This document shows, piece by piece, positions 53,811 to 64,000 of a DNA stretch of 64,000 bases. The first letter of the stretch is position 1. The number at the start of each line of letters is the position of its first letter. The notes below the pieces were generated by a model that saw nothing but the letters and a program-made list of their open reading frames with translations, was not told the DNA's origin and did no database searches. The DNA is from Cellulophaga omnivescoria (GTDB lineage Bacteria > Bacteroidota > Bacteroidia > Flavobacteriales > Flavobacteriaceae). The DNA lies in assembly GCF_001999725.1 (NCBI RefSeq), contig NZ_MDDP01000050.1:1-64000 (forward strand), read 5' to 3'. A program made the translations under genes and the position numbers.

Positions 53811-54353
53811 TTAAGCTGATTTACCTGCTTTTCTTCTTAATATTTCTCCAACAAACTTAATACCTTTTCCTTTGTATGGCTCTGGCTTACGGAAAGCTCT
53901 AATTTTAGCCGCTACTTGACCTACTAATTGCTTGTCAAAAGATGTTAATTTTACAATTGGATTCTTTCCTTTCTCAGAAACTGTTTCCACTTTAACTTCA
54001 GGAGCTATGTCCATTACTATGTTGTGTGAAAAACCAACAGCCAAATCTAATTTTTGTCCTTGGTGGCTAGCTCTATAACCAACACCAACCAATTCTAATT
54101 CTTTAGTCCAACCTTTAGAAACCCCTTCTATCATATTAAAAAATAAAGCTCTATACAAACCATGTTTAGCTTTATCGTTTTTATGCTCAGAATTTCTCGT
54201 TACAATGATTGATCCTTCTTCTATTTTTACTGAAACTCCTGAAAACTCTTGAGTTAATTCACCCAACTTACCTTTCATAGTAACTACATTGTCGTTAACC
54301 TCTACGGTTACACCCTCAGGAATTGTTACTGGATTATTACCTATTCTAGACAT
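53811..54353 (-). CDS. rplF: Ribosomal protein L6
   Basis: A 180-residue protein of two similar domains near the L7/L12 stalk. [18 protein letters not shown] opens it, and the C-terminal [25 protein letters not shown] is the conserved rRNA-binding motif. Confidence 0.97.
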   Translation of the reverse strand: MSRIGNNPVTIPEGVTVEVNDNVVTMKGKLGELTQEFSGVSVKIEEGSIIVTRNSEHKNDKAKHGLYRALFFNMIEGVSKGWTKELELVGVGYRASHQGQKLDLAVGFSHNIVMDIAPEVKVETVSEKGKNPIVKLTSFDKQLVGQVAAKIRAFRKPEPYKGKGIKFVGEILRRKAGKSA

Positions 54354-54372
54354 TATTCTTATTCTTTATAGA

Positions 54373-54771
54373 TTAATAAACGTAGCATAAAACTTCACCA
54401 CCAACTTTTTCTAACTTAGCTTGCTTGCTAGTCATAACTCCATGAGAAGTAGAAACTATAGCGATACCTAAACCGTTAAGTACTCTTGGCAAGTCTGAAG
54501 AACCAGCATACTTACGTAAACCTGGCTTACTTACTCGTTGTATTTTTTTAATTACAGGCTCTTTAGTTGCTTTATTATATTTCAAAGCAATTTTAATTGT
54601 ACCCTGTACTGCGTCTTCAATGACTTTATAACTTAAAATATACCCTTGATCGAATAATATTTTAGTTATTTCTGTTTTTAGATTTGAAGCAGGAATCTCT
54701 ACCACTCTGTGACCTGCACGACTGGCATTTCTAACTCTTGTTAAATAATCTGCTATAGGATCTGTTACCAT
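54373..54771 (-). CDS. rpsH: Ribosomal protein S8
   Basis: A 132-residue protein of the 30S central domain (binds helix 21). DPIADYLTRVRNASRAGHRVVEIPASNLK and the C-terminal GLGIAIVSTSHGVMTSKQAKLEKVGGEVLCYVY are diagnostic. In E. coli S8 represses the spc operon at the rplE start. Confidence 0.97.
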   Translation of the reverse strand: MVTDPIADYLTRVRNASRAGHRVVEIPASNLKTEITKILFDQGYILSYKVIEDAVQGTIKIALKYNKATKEPVIKKIQRVSKPGLRKYAGSSDLPRVLNGLGIAIVSTSHGVMTSKQAKLEKVGGEVLCYVY

Positions 54772-54845
54772 TTAAAATAATTTGCGGTGACGGTTTTTAA
54801 CTTCTTTGTTAAACCTGAAACCAATTTATATTGATTGTTTATTGT

Positions 54846-55115
54846 TTACCAACTTGCTTTTTTAACCCCTGGGATTAAACCATTGTTAGCCATTTCTCTA
54901 AAAGTTACCCTAGAAATACCAAAAGTTCTCATATAACCCTTTGGTCTTCCTGTTAACTTACATCTGTTGTGCATACGAACAGGCGAAGCATTTTTTGGTA
55001 ATTTTTGTAATGCTTCATAATCTCCAGCTTCTTTTAAAGCTTTTCTTTTTTCAGCATATTTTGCAACTGTTGCCGCTCTTTTTCTTTCGCGGGCCTTCAT
55101 TGATTCTTTAGCCAT
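54846..55115 (-). CDS. rpsN: Ribosomal protein S14 (zinc-free form)
   Basis: An 89-residue 30S head protein. [46 protein letters not shown] is diagnostic. It is the long form: only one Cys (in NRCKLTG), so the CxxC-CxxC zinc finger of the 61-residue form is missing. There is a 74-bp gap to rpsH downstream with no visible feature. Confidence 0.97.
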   Translation of the reverse strand: MAKESMKARERKRAATVAKYAEKRKALKEAGDYEALQKLPKNASPVRMHNRCKLTGRPKGYMRTFGISRVTFREMANNGLIPGVKKASW

Positions 55116-55116
55116 A

Positions 55117-55668
55117 CTAATTCTTTTTAAAAGGTAATCCTAAATGAGTTAATAATGATTTAGCTTCTTTATCAGTCTCAGCAGTAGTTACAAATGTAAT
55201 ATCCATACCATTGATTCTATTAATCTTATCAATGTTTATTTCAGGAAATATAATTTGCTCTGTAATACCTAAGTTATAGTTTCCTCGACCATCAAAACCT
55301 GTAGCCTTAATACCCTGAAAATCTCTAACACGTGGTAATGCACTTGTAATTAACCTATCTAAAAACTCATACATTCTCTCACCTCTTAACGTAACCTTAG
55401 CACCAATTGGCATACCTTTACGTAATTTAAATGAAGCAACATCTTTTTTAGACATTGTAGAAACTGCCTTTTGACCAGTGATAAGCGTTAACTCATCAAT
55501 AGCGTGATCTATAAGCTTTTTATCTGCAACTGCAGCACCAATACCTCTACTTAAAACTATTTTAGTAAGTTTTGGCACCTGCATAACGTTTTTGTATTCA
55601 AACTCTTCTGTAAGAGAAGACACAATACGCTCTTTATATTCTTGTTTTAATCTTGGAGTGTAAGTCAT
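55117..55668 (-). CDS. rplE: Ribosomal protein L5
   Basis: A 183-residue protein carrying 5S rRNA in the central protuberance. [46 protein letters not shown] and [15 protein letters not shown] are the standard landmarks. It lies 2 bp after rplX and 1 bp before rpsN. Confidence 0.97.
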   Translation of the reverse strand: MTYTPRLKQEYKERIVSSLTEEFEYKNVMQVPKLTKIVLSRGIGAAVADKKLIDHAIDELTLITGQKAVSTMSKKDVASFKLRKGMPIGAKVTLRGERMYEFLDRLITSALPRVRDFQGIKATGFDGRGNYNLGITEQIIFPEINIDKINRINGMDITFVTTAETDKEAKSLLTHLGLPFKKN

Positions 55669-55670
55669 AA

Positions 55671-55985
55671 TTAAATTACTTCATTAGATTTTTTAGAAAA
55701 TCTCACTTTCTTACCATCTCTTACTTCATAACCAACTCTTGTAGTTTCTCCTGATTTAGGATCTATTAAAGATAGGTTAGAAATGTGTAATGGAGCTTCC
55801 TTTTTAACGATTCCTCCTTGAGGATTGTTTGCGCTAGGCTTTTCGTGTTTAGACACCATATTAGCACCTTCAACAATTGCCTTATTTTTTTCACGATCTA
55901 CACTAACAACCTTACCTTCTGTACCTTTATGGTCTCCAGCTATAATTCTTACTGTATCTCCTGTTTTAATTTTTAACTTCATCAT
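55671..55985 (-). CDS. rplX: Ribosomal protein L24
   Basis: A 104-residue assembly-initiator protein with a KOW motif, [43 protein letters not shown]. Two adjacent ATG codons make the start ambiguous by one residue. Confidence 0.96.
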   Translation of the reverse strand: MMKLKIKTGDTVRIIAGDHKGTEGKVVSVDREKNKAIVEGANMVSKHEKPSANNPQGGIVKKEAPLHISNLSLIDPKSGETTRVGYEVRDGKKVRFSKKSNEVI

Positions 55986-55996
55986 TTTTCTGAATA

Positions 55997-56365
55997 TTAA
56001 AGTACCTCAGGGGCTAATGAAACAATCTTCATGAATTGCTTATCACGAAGCTCTCTTGCAACAGGTCCAAAAACACGCGTACCTCTCATCTCACCTGTTG
56101 GGTTTAACAACACACACGCATTATCATCAAAACGAATGTAAGATCCATCTTGTCTTCTTACTTCTTTCTTTGTTCTTACAACCACTGCAGTTGAAACAGC
56201 ACCCTTTTTGATACCTCCGTTTGGAGTAGCATCCTTAACAGACACTACTATTTTATCTCCAACAGATGCATATCTTCTTTTTGTACCGCCCAATACACGT
56301 ATAGTCAAAACTTCTTTTGCCCCTGTATTGTCTGCCACTTTTAGTCTAGATTCTTGCTGTAACAT
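55997..56365 (-). CDS. rplN: Ribosomal protein L14
   Basis: A 122-residue 50S protein at the 30S interface. [26 protein letters not shown] and [42 protein letters not shown] are diagnostic. Confidence 0.97.
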   Translation of the reverse strand: MLQQESRLKVADNTGAKEVLTIRVLGGTKRRYASVGDKIVVSVKDATPNGGIKKGAVSTAVVVRTKKEVRRQDGSYIRFDDNACVLLNPTGEMRGTRVFGPVARELRDKQFMKIVSLAPEVL

Positions 56366-56366
56366 A

Positions 56367-56624
56367 TTATTTAGCTCTTTCTAAAATTTCCACCAATCTC
56401 CAACACTTAGTTCTACTCAATGGACGAGTTTCCATTATTTTTACTGTATCACCAATATTGCAATCGTTTGTTTCGTCGTGCGCAACGTATTTCTTAGTTT
56501 TTAACACGAACTTACCGTACATAGGGTGCTTAACACGCTTAACTTCTGAAACCACAATTGATTTCTCCATTTTGTTGCTAGTAACAACTCCTATTCTCTC
56601 TTTTCTTAAATTTCTTTTTTCCAT
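56367..56624 (-). CDS. rpsQ: Ribosomal protein S17
   Basis: An 85-residue OB-fold primary-binding protein of the 30S subunit: [32 protein letters not shown] and [23 protein letters not shown]. Confidence 0.97.
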   Translation of the reverse strand: MEKRNLRKERIGVVTSNKMEKSIVVSEVKRVKHPMYGKFVLKTKKYVAHDETNDCNIGDTVKIMETRPLSRTKCWRLVEILERAK

Positions 56625-56637
56625 AAAGCAGAACCAA

Positions 56638-56829
56638 TTATTGGTTATCCCTTTTAGTTAATTCAGTTGCTAGTCTAGCCACCGTTCTTCTCGTCTTTCT
56701 GATTTGAAGTGGATTCTCCAAAGGCGTAACAGAATGCGCTAATTTTAAATCGCCATACTGTTTCTTATACTCAGCTAATTTATTTTTTAAATCTTCAACT
56801 GATAATTCTTTTACTTCTGATTGTTTCAT
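56638..56829 (-). CDS. rpmC: Ribosomal protein L29
   Basis: A 63-residue helical hairpin at the exit-tunnel rim, part of the docking site for SRP and trigger factor. [48 protein letters not shown] is typical. Confidence 0.96.
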   Translation of the reverse strand: MKQSEVKELSVEDLKNKLAEYKKQYGDLKLAHSVTPLENPLQIRKTRRTVARLATELTKRDNQ

Positions 56830-56847
56830 GATTCCTTAAATTATAAA

Positions 56848-57267
56848 TTAAGCTGAATAATCTCTAGCAACAATAAACTTAGTCTTTACCGGTAATTTTT
56901 GAGCCGCAAGACGTAAAGCCTCTTTTGCGATATCCATAGGAACACCCGCTACCTCAAACATAATTCTACCTGGTTTCACAACAGCAACAAAATATTCTGG
57001 AGCACCTTTACCTTTACCCATACGTACCTCTAAAGGCTTTTTAGTAATAGGCTTGTCCGGAAATATTTTAATCCATAACTGTCCTTCTCTCTTCATATAT
57101 CTAGTAGCAGCAATACGAGCCGCCTCTATCTGACGTGAAGTAATAAACTTAGAATCTAAAGATTTTATACCGAACATACCGTTAGAAAGCTGATGCCCTC
57201 TTTGCGAAAGTCCTTTCATACGGCCTTTCTGCGCTTTACGAAATTTGGTTCTTTTTGGTTGTAACAT
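56848..57267 (-). CDS. rplP: Ribosomal protein L16
   Basis: A 139-residue 50S protein near the A-site elbow. [66 protein letters not shown] are diagnostic. Confidence 0.97.
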   Translation of the reverse strand: MLQPKRTKFRKAQKGRMKGLSQRGHQLSNGMFGIKSLDSKFITSRQIEAARIAATRYMKREGQLWIKIFPDKPITKKPLEVRMGKGKGAPEYFVAVVKPGRIMFEVAGVPMDIAKEALRLAAQKLPVKTKFIVARDYSA

Positions 57268-57287
57268 TTCTCTATCTCTTTAAATAA

Positions 57288-58004
57288 TTACTTTCTACGA
57301 CGTTGTTTCTTAGGCCCTTCATTTCTTCCACCTTTGCCCTGTCCTTTAGACATACCAACTAGCGGAGAAAGTTCTCTTTTACCATAAACCTCGCCTTTCA
57401 TAATCCACACTTTAATACCTAATCTTCCATAAGTAGTATGTGCTTCATTTAATGCATAGTCTATATCTGCTCTAAAAGTAGACAAAGGAATTCTACCATC
57501 TTTGTAAGCTTCAGAACGTGCCATTTCAGCACCGTTTAATCTTCCAGAGATTTGAATTTTTATACCCTCTGCATTCATTCTCATTGCAGCAGCAATTGCC
57601 ATTTTTATAGCTCTTCTATAAGAAATCCTATTTTCAATTTGACGAGCAACACTAGCAGCTACAAGATTTGCATCAACCTCTGGTCTCTTAATTTCAAAAA
57701 TATTTATCTGAACTTCTTTACTTGTAATCTTCTTAAGCTCCTCTTTTAACTTATCTACTTCCTGACCACCTTTACCAATTATGATACCTGGTCTAGCGGT
57801 AGTTATAGTTACAGTAACAAGCTTTAAAGTACGCTCTATAATAACTCTAGAAACACTAGCTTTTGCTAAACGAGCATGAACATACTTACGTATTTTATCA
57901 TCCTCTGCTAATTTATCTCCATAATCATTTCCACCGTACCAGTTAGATTCCCAACCTCTGATGATACCTAGACGATTCCCGATTGGATTTGTTTTTTGTC
58001 CCAT
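57288..58004 (-). CDS. rpsC: Ribosomal protein S3
   Basis: A 238-residue 30S head protein with helicase-like contact to mRNA. A KH domain (about 40-110, [22 protein letters not shown]) is followed by the C-terminal domain [36 protein letters not shown] and a basic tail ending KKQRRRK. Confidence 0.97.
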   Translation of the reverse strand: MGQKTNPIGNRLGIIRGWESNWYGGNDYGDKLAEDDKIRKYVHARLAKASVSRVIIERTLKLVTVTITTARPGIIIGKGGQEVDKLKEELKKITSKEVQINIFEIKRPEVDANLVAASVARQIENRISYRRAIKMAIAAAMRMNAEGIKIQISGRLNGAEMARSEAYKDGRIPLSTFRADIDYALNEAHTTYGRLGIKVWIMKGEVYGKRELSPLVGMSKGQGKGGRNEGPKKQRRRK

Positions 58005-58013
58005 AGTAATGTC

Positions 58014-58421
58014 TTAGCTTTGAGTTTTATTGTTAGATTCTAAAACCAATGTTACGTGGTTAGAACGTTTTCTAATTCTATGTGCTCTTCCTTGAGGTGC
58101 TGGTCTTAACCTTTTTAACATTGCACCACTATCAACTCTTATTTCTTTAACAATAAGATCAGCTTCTTCTATATCTGCATCTTCATTTTTAGACTGCCAG
58201 TTAGCAATAGCAGAAAGCAACAACTTTTCTACTCTTCTAGAAGCTTCTTTTTGACTAAACTTTAAAATAGCCAAAGCTTTTTCTACCTGTACACCTCTAA
58301 TTAAATCTGCAACAAGACGCATTTTTCTAGGCGAAGTTGGACAATTATTCAACTTTGCAAAAGCAATCTTTTTCTTTTCAGCCTTAATTCTTTCGGCCAT
58401 CTGTTTTTTACGAACTCCCAT
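58014..58421 (-). CDS. rplV: Ribosomal protein L22
   Basis: A 135-residue protein whose beta-hairpin lines the exit tunnel. [23 protein letters not shown] opens the domain and [29 protein letters not shown] forms the loop where macrolide-resistance changes are known in other bacteria; it looks unaltered. It has an extra basic N-terminus of about 20 residues compared with E. coli. Confidence 0.97.
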   Translation of the reverse strand: MGVRKKQMAERIKAEKKKIAFAKLNNCPTSPRKMRLVADLIRGVQVEKALAILKFSQKEASRRVEKLLLSAIANWQSKNEDADIEEADLIVKEIRVDSGAMLKRLRPAPQGRAHRIRKRSNHVTLVLESNNKTQS

Positions 58422-58424
58422 AGC

Positions 58425-58703
58425 TTACTTTTTTCCTTTGTTCTTCGCACCAGCATGACCTCTAAATGATCTTGTTGGTGAAAATTCTCCTAATTTATGC
58501 CCTACCATATTCTCTGTTACATAAACAGGAACAAATTGTCTACCGTTGTGTACTGCTATAGTTTGACCAACAAAATCAGGAGTAATCATAGAAGCTCTAG
58601 ACCAAGTCTTAATAACCGCTTTTTTACCCGACTCAACATTTTGTTGAACTTTTTTCTCTAAACTATAATGAACGTAAGGTCCTTTCTTTAGTGAACGTGC
58701 CAT
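58425..58703 (-). CDS. rpsS: Ribosomal protein S19
   Basis: A 92-residue 30S head protein partnering S13: [67 protein letters not shown]. Confidence 0.97.
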   Translation of the reverse strand: MARSLKKGPYVHYSLEKKVQQNVESGKKAVIKTWSRASMITPDFVGQTIAVHNGRQFVPVYVTENMVGHKLGEFSPTRSFRGHAGAKNKGKK

Positions 58704-58715
58704 TTTTTTCTAATT

Positions 58716-59540
58716 TTATTTCTTTCTACGTTCTAATATATATCTATTTGTATCCTTAGTTTTAGAACGAGTTCTAAATCCTTTAGCAGGAATACCATTT
58801 CTTGATCTTGGATGACCACCTGAAGCTCTACCTTCACCACCTCCCATTGGGTGATCCACTGGGTTCATTGCTACCGGTCTTGTTCTTGGTCTTCTTCCTA
58901 ACCATCTACTTCTACCTGCTTTACCAGACACAAGCAATTGGTGATCCGAATTTGATACTGCTCCTATCGTAGCCATACAACCCGCCAAAACTAATCTAGT
59001 TTCACCAGAAGGCAACTTAACAGTTACAAATTTTCCATCTTTTGCCATCAATTGAGCAAAAGTACCTGCACTTCTAGCCATAACAGCTCCTTGTCCAGGA
59101 CGTAGTTCTATACAAGAAATAATTGTACCTAATGGTATAGCACTCAACGGTAATGCATTTCCTATTTCAGGAGATGCCGTTTCACCAGAAGAAATCTTCT
59201 GACCAACTTCTAATCCGTTTTGAGCAACAACATATCTCTTTTCACCATCAGTATACTCTACTAATGCTATAAAAGCTGTTCTATTAGGATCGTATTGTAT
59301 AGACTCAACAGTCGCAACAACACCTTGTTTATCACGCTTAAAATCAACTACACGATACCTTCTCTTATGACCTCCACCTTTTTGGCGCATTGTCATTTTC
59401 CCCTGACTGTTTCTACCTCCAGACTTTTTTAACGGAGCAAGTAAACTTTTCTCCGGCTTATCAGTAGTAATCGCGTCAAATCCGTTTACTACTCTAAATC
59501 GCTGTCCTGGAGTGATTGGTTTTAATTTTCTAACTGACAT
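58716..59540 (-). CDS. rplB: Ribosomal protein L2
   Basis: A 274-residue protein essential for subunit association and the peptidyl-transferase region. The N-terminal RNA-binding OB part carries [29 protein letters not shown], and the C-terminal loop [20 protein letters not shown] carries the highly conserved functional His. Confidence 0.98.
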   Translation of the reverse strand: MSVRKLKPITPGQRFRVVNGFDAITTDKPEKSLLAPLKKSGGRNSQGKMTMRQKGGGHKRRYRVVDFKRDKQGVVATVESIQYDPNRTAFIALVEYTDGEKRYVVAQNGLEVGQKISSGETASPEIGNALPLSAIPLGTIISCIELRPGQGAVMARSAGTFAQLMAKDGKFVTVKLPSGETRLVLAGCMATIGAVSNSDHQLLVSGKAGRSRWLGRRPRTRPVAMNPVDHPMGGGEGRASGGHPRSRNGIPAKGFRTRSKTKDTNRYILERRKK

Positions 59541-59549
59541 TCTTTGTCT

Positions 59550-59840
59550 TTATAGATTATTATAAAAATCAATTATATCTCCTTCTACCACGTCAATAAT
59601 AGCTTTCTTATAGCTACTAGTTTTTCCGTGCTGCACACCTGTCTTAGTGTGACGTGTTTTACGCTTTGGTCCGTAAATCATTGTTCGAACATCTTTTACC
59701 GTAACCCCATAAGCCTGCTCTACAGCATCCTTAATTTGGATCTTATTGGCATTTAAATCCACAACGAAACCATAACGATTATACAACTCGCTATCAGCGG
59801 TCATTTTTTCCGTAATTATTGGCTTAATTAATACACTCAT
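59550..59840 (-). CDS. rplW: Ribosomal protein L23
   Basis: A 96-residue protein at the tunnel exit, the main docking point for trigger factor and SRP. LIKPIITEKMTADSELYNRYGFVVDLNANKIQIKDAVEQAYGVTVKDVRTMI is typical. Confidence 0.96.
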   Translation of the reverse strand: MSVLIKPIITEKMTADSELYNRYGFVVDLNANKIQIKDAVEQAYGVTVKDVRTMIYGPKRKTRHTKTGVQHGKTSSYKKAIIDVVEGDIIDFYNNL

Positions 59841-59847
59841 TGCTTTT

Positions 59848-60477
59848 CTATTTGTTTAAGTTCGATACAATTCCCTCTAATGCGCTTTCAAATAACACTA
59901 CACTCGAAGCATTAAGTATTTTGTAAGTGCTTAATTCTGAGTTAATTACAACTTCCGAACGCTTTAAATTGCGCGATGACAAATATACATTATTATTTGA
60001 ATCACCCAACACAATTAAAGATTTTTTATTTTCAATACCCAAAGACTTAAGAACTTGCGTAAATTCTTTAGTTTTTGGAGCGTCAAAATTAAAGTCTTCA
60101 ACCACTAAAATTGCTTTCTCATTTTGCTTGATACTAAAAGCAGATTTTCTTGCCAAACGCTTAACGTTTTTATTTAACTTCTGCTTATAGTCTTTAGGAC
60201 GTGGACCAAAAATACGACCACCACCTCTAAAAACTGGAGACTTAATACTACCCGCACGAGCAGTACCTGTTCCCTTTTGCTTCTTTATTTTTCTTGTACT
60301 ACCAGCAATCTCAGCTCTTTCCTTTGACTTGTGGTTTCCTTGCCTCTGATGCGCTAAATACTGCTTAACATCTAAATAAACAGCATGCTTATTAGGCTCT
60401 ATTGCGAATACCGAATCAGAAAGGTCTACCTTTCTACCCGTATCTTTTCCTTTACTATCTAAAACTGCTACTTTCAT
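59848..60477 (-). CDS. rplD: Ribosomal protein L4
   Basis: A 209-residue 50S protein whose extended loop (about 45-100, [42 protein letters not shown]) reaches the exit tunnel. In E. coli it also regulates its operon at the S10 leader. Its start overlaps the rplC stop by one base. Confidence 0.97.
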   Translation of the reverse strand: MKVAVLDSKGKDTGRKVDLSDSVFAIEPNKHAVYLDVKQYLAHQRQGNHKSKERAEIAGSTRKIKKQKGTGTARAGSIKSPVFRGGGRIFGPRPKDYKQKLNKNVKRLARKSAFSIKQNEKAILVVEDFNFDAPKTKEFTQVLKSLGIENKKSLIVLGDSNNNVYLSSRNLKRSEVVINSELSTYKILNASSVVLFESALEGIVSNLNK

Positions 60478-61094
60478 TACTTCTGAATAGTTACGTAAGC
60501 GTTTTTATGACCAGGAACACAACCTTTTACTACTAAAAGATTTTTTTCTGGAACTACTTTATAAACTCTAAGGTTTTGAACAGTGACTCTTTCACCACCC
60601 ATTCTACCTGCCATCTTCATACCCTTAAACACTCTCGCAGGATAAGAAGCAGCACCAATAGAACCTGGAGCCCTTAATCTGTTATGTTGACCGTGCGTAG
60701 CCTGACCAACACCTCCAAAGCCATGTCTTTTAACAACACCCTGAAAACCTTTACCTTTAGACGTACCTACTACATCTACAAATTCACCCTCTACAAACTG
60801 ATCTACACCTAATGTATCACCTAATTTGTATTCACCTTCAAAACCTTGGAATTCAACGACTTTTTTCTTAGGAGAAGTACCTGCCTTTTTAAAATGACCC
60901 ATTTGAGCCTTATTAGCACGTTTTTCTGCCTTGTCATCGAAACCAAGCTGAAGAGCACTATACCCATCAACTTCTTCGGTTCTGACTTGGGTAACAACAC
61001 ATGGCCCAGCTTCGATTACAGTACATGGAATATTTTTTCCATTTTCATCAAAGATGCTGGTCATGCCAATCTTTCTTCCAATTAACCCAGACAT
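60477..61094 (-). CDS. rplC: Ribosomal protein L3
   Basis: A 205-residue protein near the peptidyl-transferase centre. [37 protein letters not shown] and [55 protein letters not shown] are diagnostic. It begins a new transcription block: the 163 bp upstream contain a terminator-like hairpin. Confidence 0.97.
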   Translation of the reverse strand: MSGLIGRKIGMTSIFDENGKNIPCTVIEAGPCVVTQVRTEEVDGYSALQLGFDDKAEKRANKAQMGHFKKAGTSPKKKVVEFQGFEGEYKLGDTLGVDQFVEGEFVDVVGTSKGKGFQGVVKRHGFGGVGQATHGQHNRLRAPGSIGAASYPARVFKGMKMAGRMGGERVTVQNLRVYKVVPEKNLLVVKGCVPGHKNAYVTIQK

Positions 61095-61154
61095 ATTTAT
61101 TAATTATTAATTATTAATTACTTATTTACTACTTAAAACTTTTTGACAAAAAAA

Positions 61155-61179
61155 CAGGGTCAAAAATAACTCAACCCTG
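61155..61179 (-). terminator. Terminator/attenuator between rpsJ and rplC
   Basis: On the minus strand CAGGGTT...GACCCTG (7-bp stem with one G-T pair, 11-nt loop) is followed by TTTTTTTG. It lies 79 bp after rpsJ and 61 bp before rplC. It may end the str operon or attenuate transcription into the S10 genes. Confidence 0.55.
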
Positions 61180-61200
61180 AATTTATTTTTTTCCGTTTTT

Positions 61201-61257
61201 CCATCGCGAAACGCTCAGGACATGTCATCCACTTCACACAGAAGCAGACAGAGATAC
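61201..61257 (-). promoter_or_regulatory. GC-richer leader-like segment after rpsJ
   Basis: A 57-bp segment directly after the rpsJ stop. It is markedly richer in G+C than other spacers and contains a GACATGTC palindrome, CTTC/GAAG and TCGCGA complementarities. It precedes the terminator-like hairpin, suggesting a folded RNA that may control the S10 genes. Candidate only. Confidence 0.3.
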
Positions 61258-61563
61258 TTAAACCTTAATCTCAACTTCAACACCACTTGGCAACTCTAAC
61301 TTCATTAGAGCATCAATAGTTTTAGAAGAAGAACTGTAAATATCCAATAATCTCTTATAAGAACTTAACTGAAACTGCTCTCTAGATTTCTTATTTACGT
61401 GCGGCGAACGCAATACTGTAAATATTTTCTTGTGAGTTGGTAACGGAATTGGACCCGTAATAACCGCTCCAGTAGTCTTAACCGTCTTTACAATTTTCTC
61501 GGCAGATTTATCTACCAAATTATGATCGTAAGATTTTAACTTTATTCTAATTTTTTGACTCAT
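61258..61563 (-). CDS. rpsJ: Ribosomal protein S10
   Basis: A 101-residue 30S head protein: [61 protein letters not shown]. In many bacteria it also works in antitermination with NusB. It follows fusA by 10 bp, an arrangement shared with other Bacteroidetes in which rpsJ belongs to the str block. Confidence 0.97.
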   Translation of the reverse strand: MSQKIRIKLKSYDHNLVDKSAEKIVKTVKTTGAVITGPIPLPTHKKIFTVLRSPHVNKKSREQFQLSSYKRLLDIYSSSSKTIDALMKLELPSGVEVEIKV

Positions 61564-61573
61564 TTTACTAAAT

Positions 61574-63706
61574 TTAAGCGGTTGCTCCTTTTGCTGCCTT
61601 AATTACTTCTTCAGATATGTTAGATGGAGTTTCTGCATAATGAGAAAATTCCATAGTAGATGTTGCTCTACCAGAAGATAATGTTCTTAATGAAGTTACA
61701 TAACCAAACATTTCAGATAATGGAACCTCAGCCTTAACAACCTTAGAACCAGCTCTATCATCCATACTAGAAATAACACCTCTTCTTCTATTTAAATCAC
61801 CAACAATATCACCCATATTTTCCTCAGGAGTCAAAACCTCCATTTTCATTATAGGTTCCATTATAACAGCACCAGCAGCCTTACCAGCAGCTTTATAACC
61901 CATTTTTGCAGCTAACTCAAAAGATAATGCATCAGAATCCACAGGGTGGAAAGATCCATCTTTAAGAACTATTTTCATAGTATCCATCTCATAACCAGCT
62001 AAAGGACCATTTTTCATTGCAATTTCAAATCCTTTCTGAACAGCAGGTATAAATTCTTTTGGAATACGACCACCTTTAATTTCATCAACAAACTGAAGAC
62101 CCTCTCCTTCAAAATCAGAATCCACAGGACCCATTTCAAAGACAATATCTCCAAATTTACCACGTCCACCAGATTGCTTCTTGTAAGTTTCTCTATGGTT
62201 AGCAGTTCTTGTTAATGCTTCTTTATACTCAACTTGAGGCTCACCTTGATTCACCTCTACTTTAAATTCACGTTTTAAACGATCAACAATAATATCTAAG
62301 TGAAGCTCACCCATACCTGATATAATTGTCTGACCTGAAGCCTCATCAGTTCTAACTGTAAACGTAGGATCTTCTTCAGCTAACTTACCTAAAGCCATAC
62401 CCAATTTATCAACATCAGCCTTAGTTTTAGGCTCAACTGCAATACCAATTACAGGGTCTGGAAAATCCATACTTTCTAAAACGATAGGATTCTTTTCATC
62501 AGACATAGTATCACCTGTCTTAATATCTTTAAAACCTACAGCTGCACCAATATCTCCCGCCTCGATATAATCAATAGCATTTTGCTTATTAGAATGCATT
62601 TGGTAAATACGAGAAATACGTTCTTTTTTACCAGATCTATTATTTAATATATAAGAACCAGCATCTAAACGGCCAGAATAAGCTCTAAAGAATGCTAAAC
62701 GACCAACAAAAGGATCCGTAGCAATTTTAAATGCCAATGCCGCAAAAGGCTCTTTAGCATCTGGCTTACGAGTAACAGCCTCACCAGTATCTGGATCAGT
62801 ACCTACAATATCATCCTTATCTACAGGAGAAGGTAAATATCTACATACAGCATCTAATAAAAACTGCACCCCTTTATTTTTAAATGAAGAACCACAAACC
62901 ATAGGAATAATTGCCCTATCCATAACAGCAGCTCTTAAAGCAGCATGAACTTCCTCCTCTGAGATTGAATCCTCATCCTCAAAAAATTTCTCCATTAACT
63001 CCTCATCATACTCAGCTACAGCCTCTATTAAAGCAGCTCTATACTGCTTCACTTCAGCTTTCATCTCTTCAGGAATATCAACAACATCAAAAGTTGCCCC
63101 AAAGTTCTCATCATGCCAAACAATAGCTCTATTCTTTGCCAAATCAACAATACCCCTAAAATCAGCTTCATCACCAATTGGCAAAACAATAGGAACAGCA
63201 TTAGAACCTAGCATTGTTTTTACCTGACCACAAACCTTTAAGAAGTTAGAACCTTGACGATCCATTTTATTAACAAAACCAATACGCGGAACCTTATAAT
63301 TATCAGCTAATCTCCAGTTAGTTTCTGACTGAGGCTCAACACCATCAACAGCACTAAACAAGAAAACTAAACCATCTAAAACACGTAAAGACCTATTTAC
63401 CTCAACAGTAAAATCTACGTGGCCCGGAGTATCAATTATATTAAAGTGATAATCTTTAGTTTCTGGCAATGGCTTTGCATTCTCCATTGGAAACTGCCAA
63501 GTACAAGTAGTTGCAGCAGAAGTAATTGTAATACCTCTTTCCTGCTCCTGCTCCATCCAGTCCATAGTAGCCGCACCATCATGCACTTCTCCTATTTTAT
63601 GACTAACACCCGTATAAAATAAAATACGTTCAGTTGTTGTTGTTTTACCAGCATCAATATGAGCTGCAATCCCTATATTCCTTGTATATCTTAAATCTCT
63701 TCCCAT
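61574..63706 (-). CDS. fusA: Elongation factor G
   Basis: A 710-residue translocase GTPase. G1 is [15 protein letters not shown] (about 17-31), G3 [10 protein letters not shown]4 FVNKMDRQG; domains II-V follow, with [33 protein letters not shown] at the domain III/IV junction and [28 protein letters not shown] in domain V. Standard length. It lies 5 bp after rpsG. Confidence 0.98.
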   Translation of the reverse strand: MGRDLRYTRNIGIAAHIDAGKTTTTERILFYTGVSHKIGEVHDGAATMDWMEQEQERGITITSAATTCTWQFPMENAKPLPETKDYHFNIIDTPGHVDFTVEVNRSLRVLDGLVFLFSAVDGVEPQSETNWRLADNYKVPRIGFVNKMDRQGSNFLKVCGQVKTMLGSNAVPIVLPIGDEADFRGIVDLAKNRAIVWHDENFGATFDVVDIPEEMKAEVKQYRAALIEAVAEYDEELMEKFFEDEDSISEEEVHAALRAAVMDRAIIPMVCGSSFKNKGVQFLLDAVCRYLPSPVDKDDIVGTDPDTGEAVTRKPDAKEPFAALAFKIATDPFVGRLAFFRAYSGRLDAGSYILNNRSGKKERISRIYQMHSNKQNAIDYIEAGDIGAAVGFKDIKTGDTMSDEKNPIVLESMDFPDPVIGIAVEPKTKADVDKLGMALGKLAEEDPTFTVRTDEASGQTIISGMGELHLDIIVDRLKREFKVEVNQGEPQVEYKEALTRTANHRETYKKQSGGRGKFGDIVFEMGPVDSDFEGEGLQFVDEIKGGRIPKEFIPAVQKGFEIAMKNGPLAGYEMDTMKIVLKDGSFHPVDSDALSFELAAKMGYKAAGKAAGAVIMEPIMKMEVLTPEENMGDIVGDLNRRRGVISSMDDRAGSKVVKAEVPLSEMFGYVTSLRTLSSGRATSTMEFSHYAETPSNISEEVIKAAKGATA

Positions 63707-63711
63707 TACTA

Positions 63712-64000
63712 TTAGAATCTAAAATGTGAGAATGCCTTGTTTGCTTCAGCCATCTTATGAGTATCAACTCTCTTTTTAACAGCAGCACCTTCCTCCTTAG
63801 CAGCAGCTAAGATTTCAGCAGCTAATTTCTGAGCCATTGATTTCTCATTTCTCTTACGAGAATAACTAATCAACCACTTCATAGCTGTAGATATTTTACG
63901 ATCTGGCCTAATCTGCATAGGTATCTGAAAAGTAGCACCACCAACCCTACGACTACGCACTTCTACGTGAGGCATAACATTAGATAACGCTTCCTTCCAC
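63712..64000 (-). CDS. rpsG: Ribosomal protein S7 (5' part beyond the window)
   Basis: The C-terminal 95 or so of about 158 residues, open to the window edge. The frame upstream of the internal Met reads [21 protein letters not shown], so the apparent start at 63975 is internal. [36 protein letters not shown] and the basic C-terminus identify S7, the assembly initiator of the 30S head. Confidence 0.97.
   Translation of the reverse strand, partial: WKEALSNVMPHVEVRSRRVGGATFQIPMQIRPDRKISTAMKWLISYSRKRNEKSMAQKLAAEILAAAKEEGAAVKKRVDTHKMAEANKAFSHFRF

Noticed and set aside
61097-61120. TAATTAATTATTAATTATT-type repeats before rplC as an origin or protein-binding array
   Set aside because: Simple AT-rich sequence without DnaA-box-like elements; best read as promoter-region low complexity.
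63712-63975. Complete 87-residue gene at the right edge
   Set aside because: The frame stays open upstream and encodes further S7 residues, so the Met is internal and the gene is cut by the window.

Overview
The window is a chromosomal segment of a low-GC member of the Bacteroidetes, almost certainly Flavobacteriaceae. Three things point there. The ribosomal genes run in Bacteroidetes order, with rpsJ attached to fusA and with Zn-free forms of L36 and S14. Several promoters carry the Bacteroidetes -7 element TAnnTTTG. There is also an ECF sigma/FecR/TonB-receptor cell-surface signalling unit. I saw no rRNA, tRNA, CRISPR array, transposase or prophage. Product names come from recognising family motifs by eye; no search was run.

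Left part (1-13.8 kb). A doxX-marR (OhrR-like) operon with an operator-like palindrome is followed by a small accessory island at 2.05-4.73 kb. In this island two minus-strand genes, a membrane protein and an AIPR-family abortive-infection/nuclease-like protein, each sit between perfectly complementary 10-bp core sequences next to hairpin-forming repeats. This is the layout of integron gene cassettes with attC sites but no integrase. A diverged intergenic duplication with two terminators follows. Next is a stress-type cluster of small membrane proteins (YtxH, holin-like, hypothetical), then uspA-hemN, a lactonase, and a sulfur module (SulP transporter plus persulfide-dioxygenase/rhodanese protein). 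The hemN and persulfide-dioxygenase promoters share a Crp/Fnr-type palindrome at identical spacing from identical-type -7 boxes.

Middle part (13.8-34.5 kb). Mostly housekeeping and hypothetical genes: aldose epimerase, acetyltransferase, cystathionine beta-synthase/cysteine synthase, LolC/E-like permease, NamZ (DUF1343), sterol desaturase, YkgJ, DUF2059, methyltransferase, archaemetzincin-like lipoprotein, glyoxalase, hydrolases, HerA-like ATPase, queE, esterase, WYL regulator, mercaptopyruvate sulfurtransferase, folD and ffh.

Signalling unit (32.8-38.7 kb). An ECF sigma gene, fecR and a TonB-dependent receptor with an STN domain are divergent from a 572-residue lipoprotein built of five Cys-bounded modules. 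The lipoprotein and fecR promoters share GTAGGG-N14-ATTGTTATA, a likely recognition sequence of this ECF sigma factor.

Right part (38.6-64 kb). An MtfA-like peptidase, argS and two guanidino-group-modifying enzymes (ctlX and a DDAH-like gene) lead to gltA, eno and carA, then the complete alpha, spc, S10 and str ribosomal operons. All of these are on the minus strand, ending in rpsG, which is cut by the window edge.
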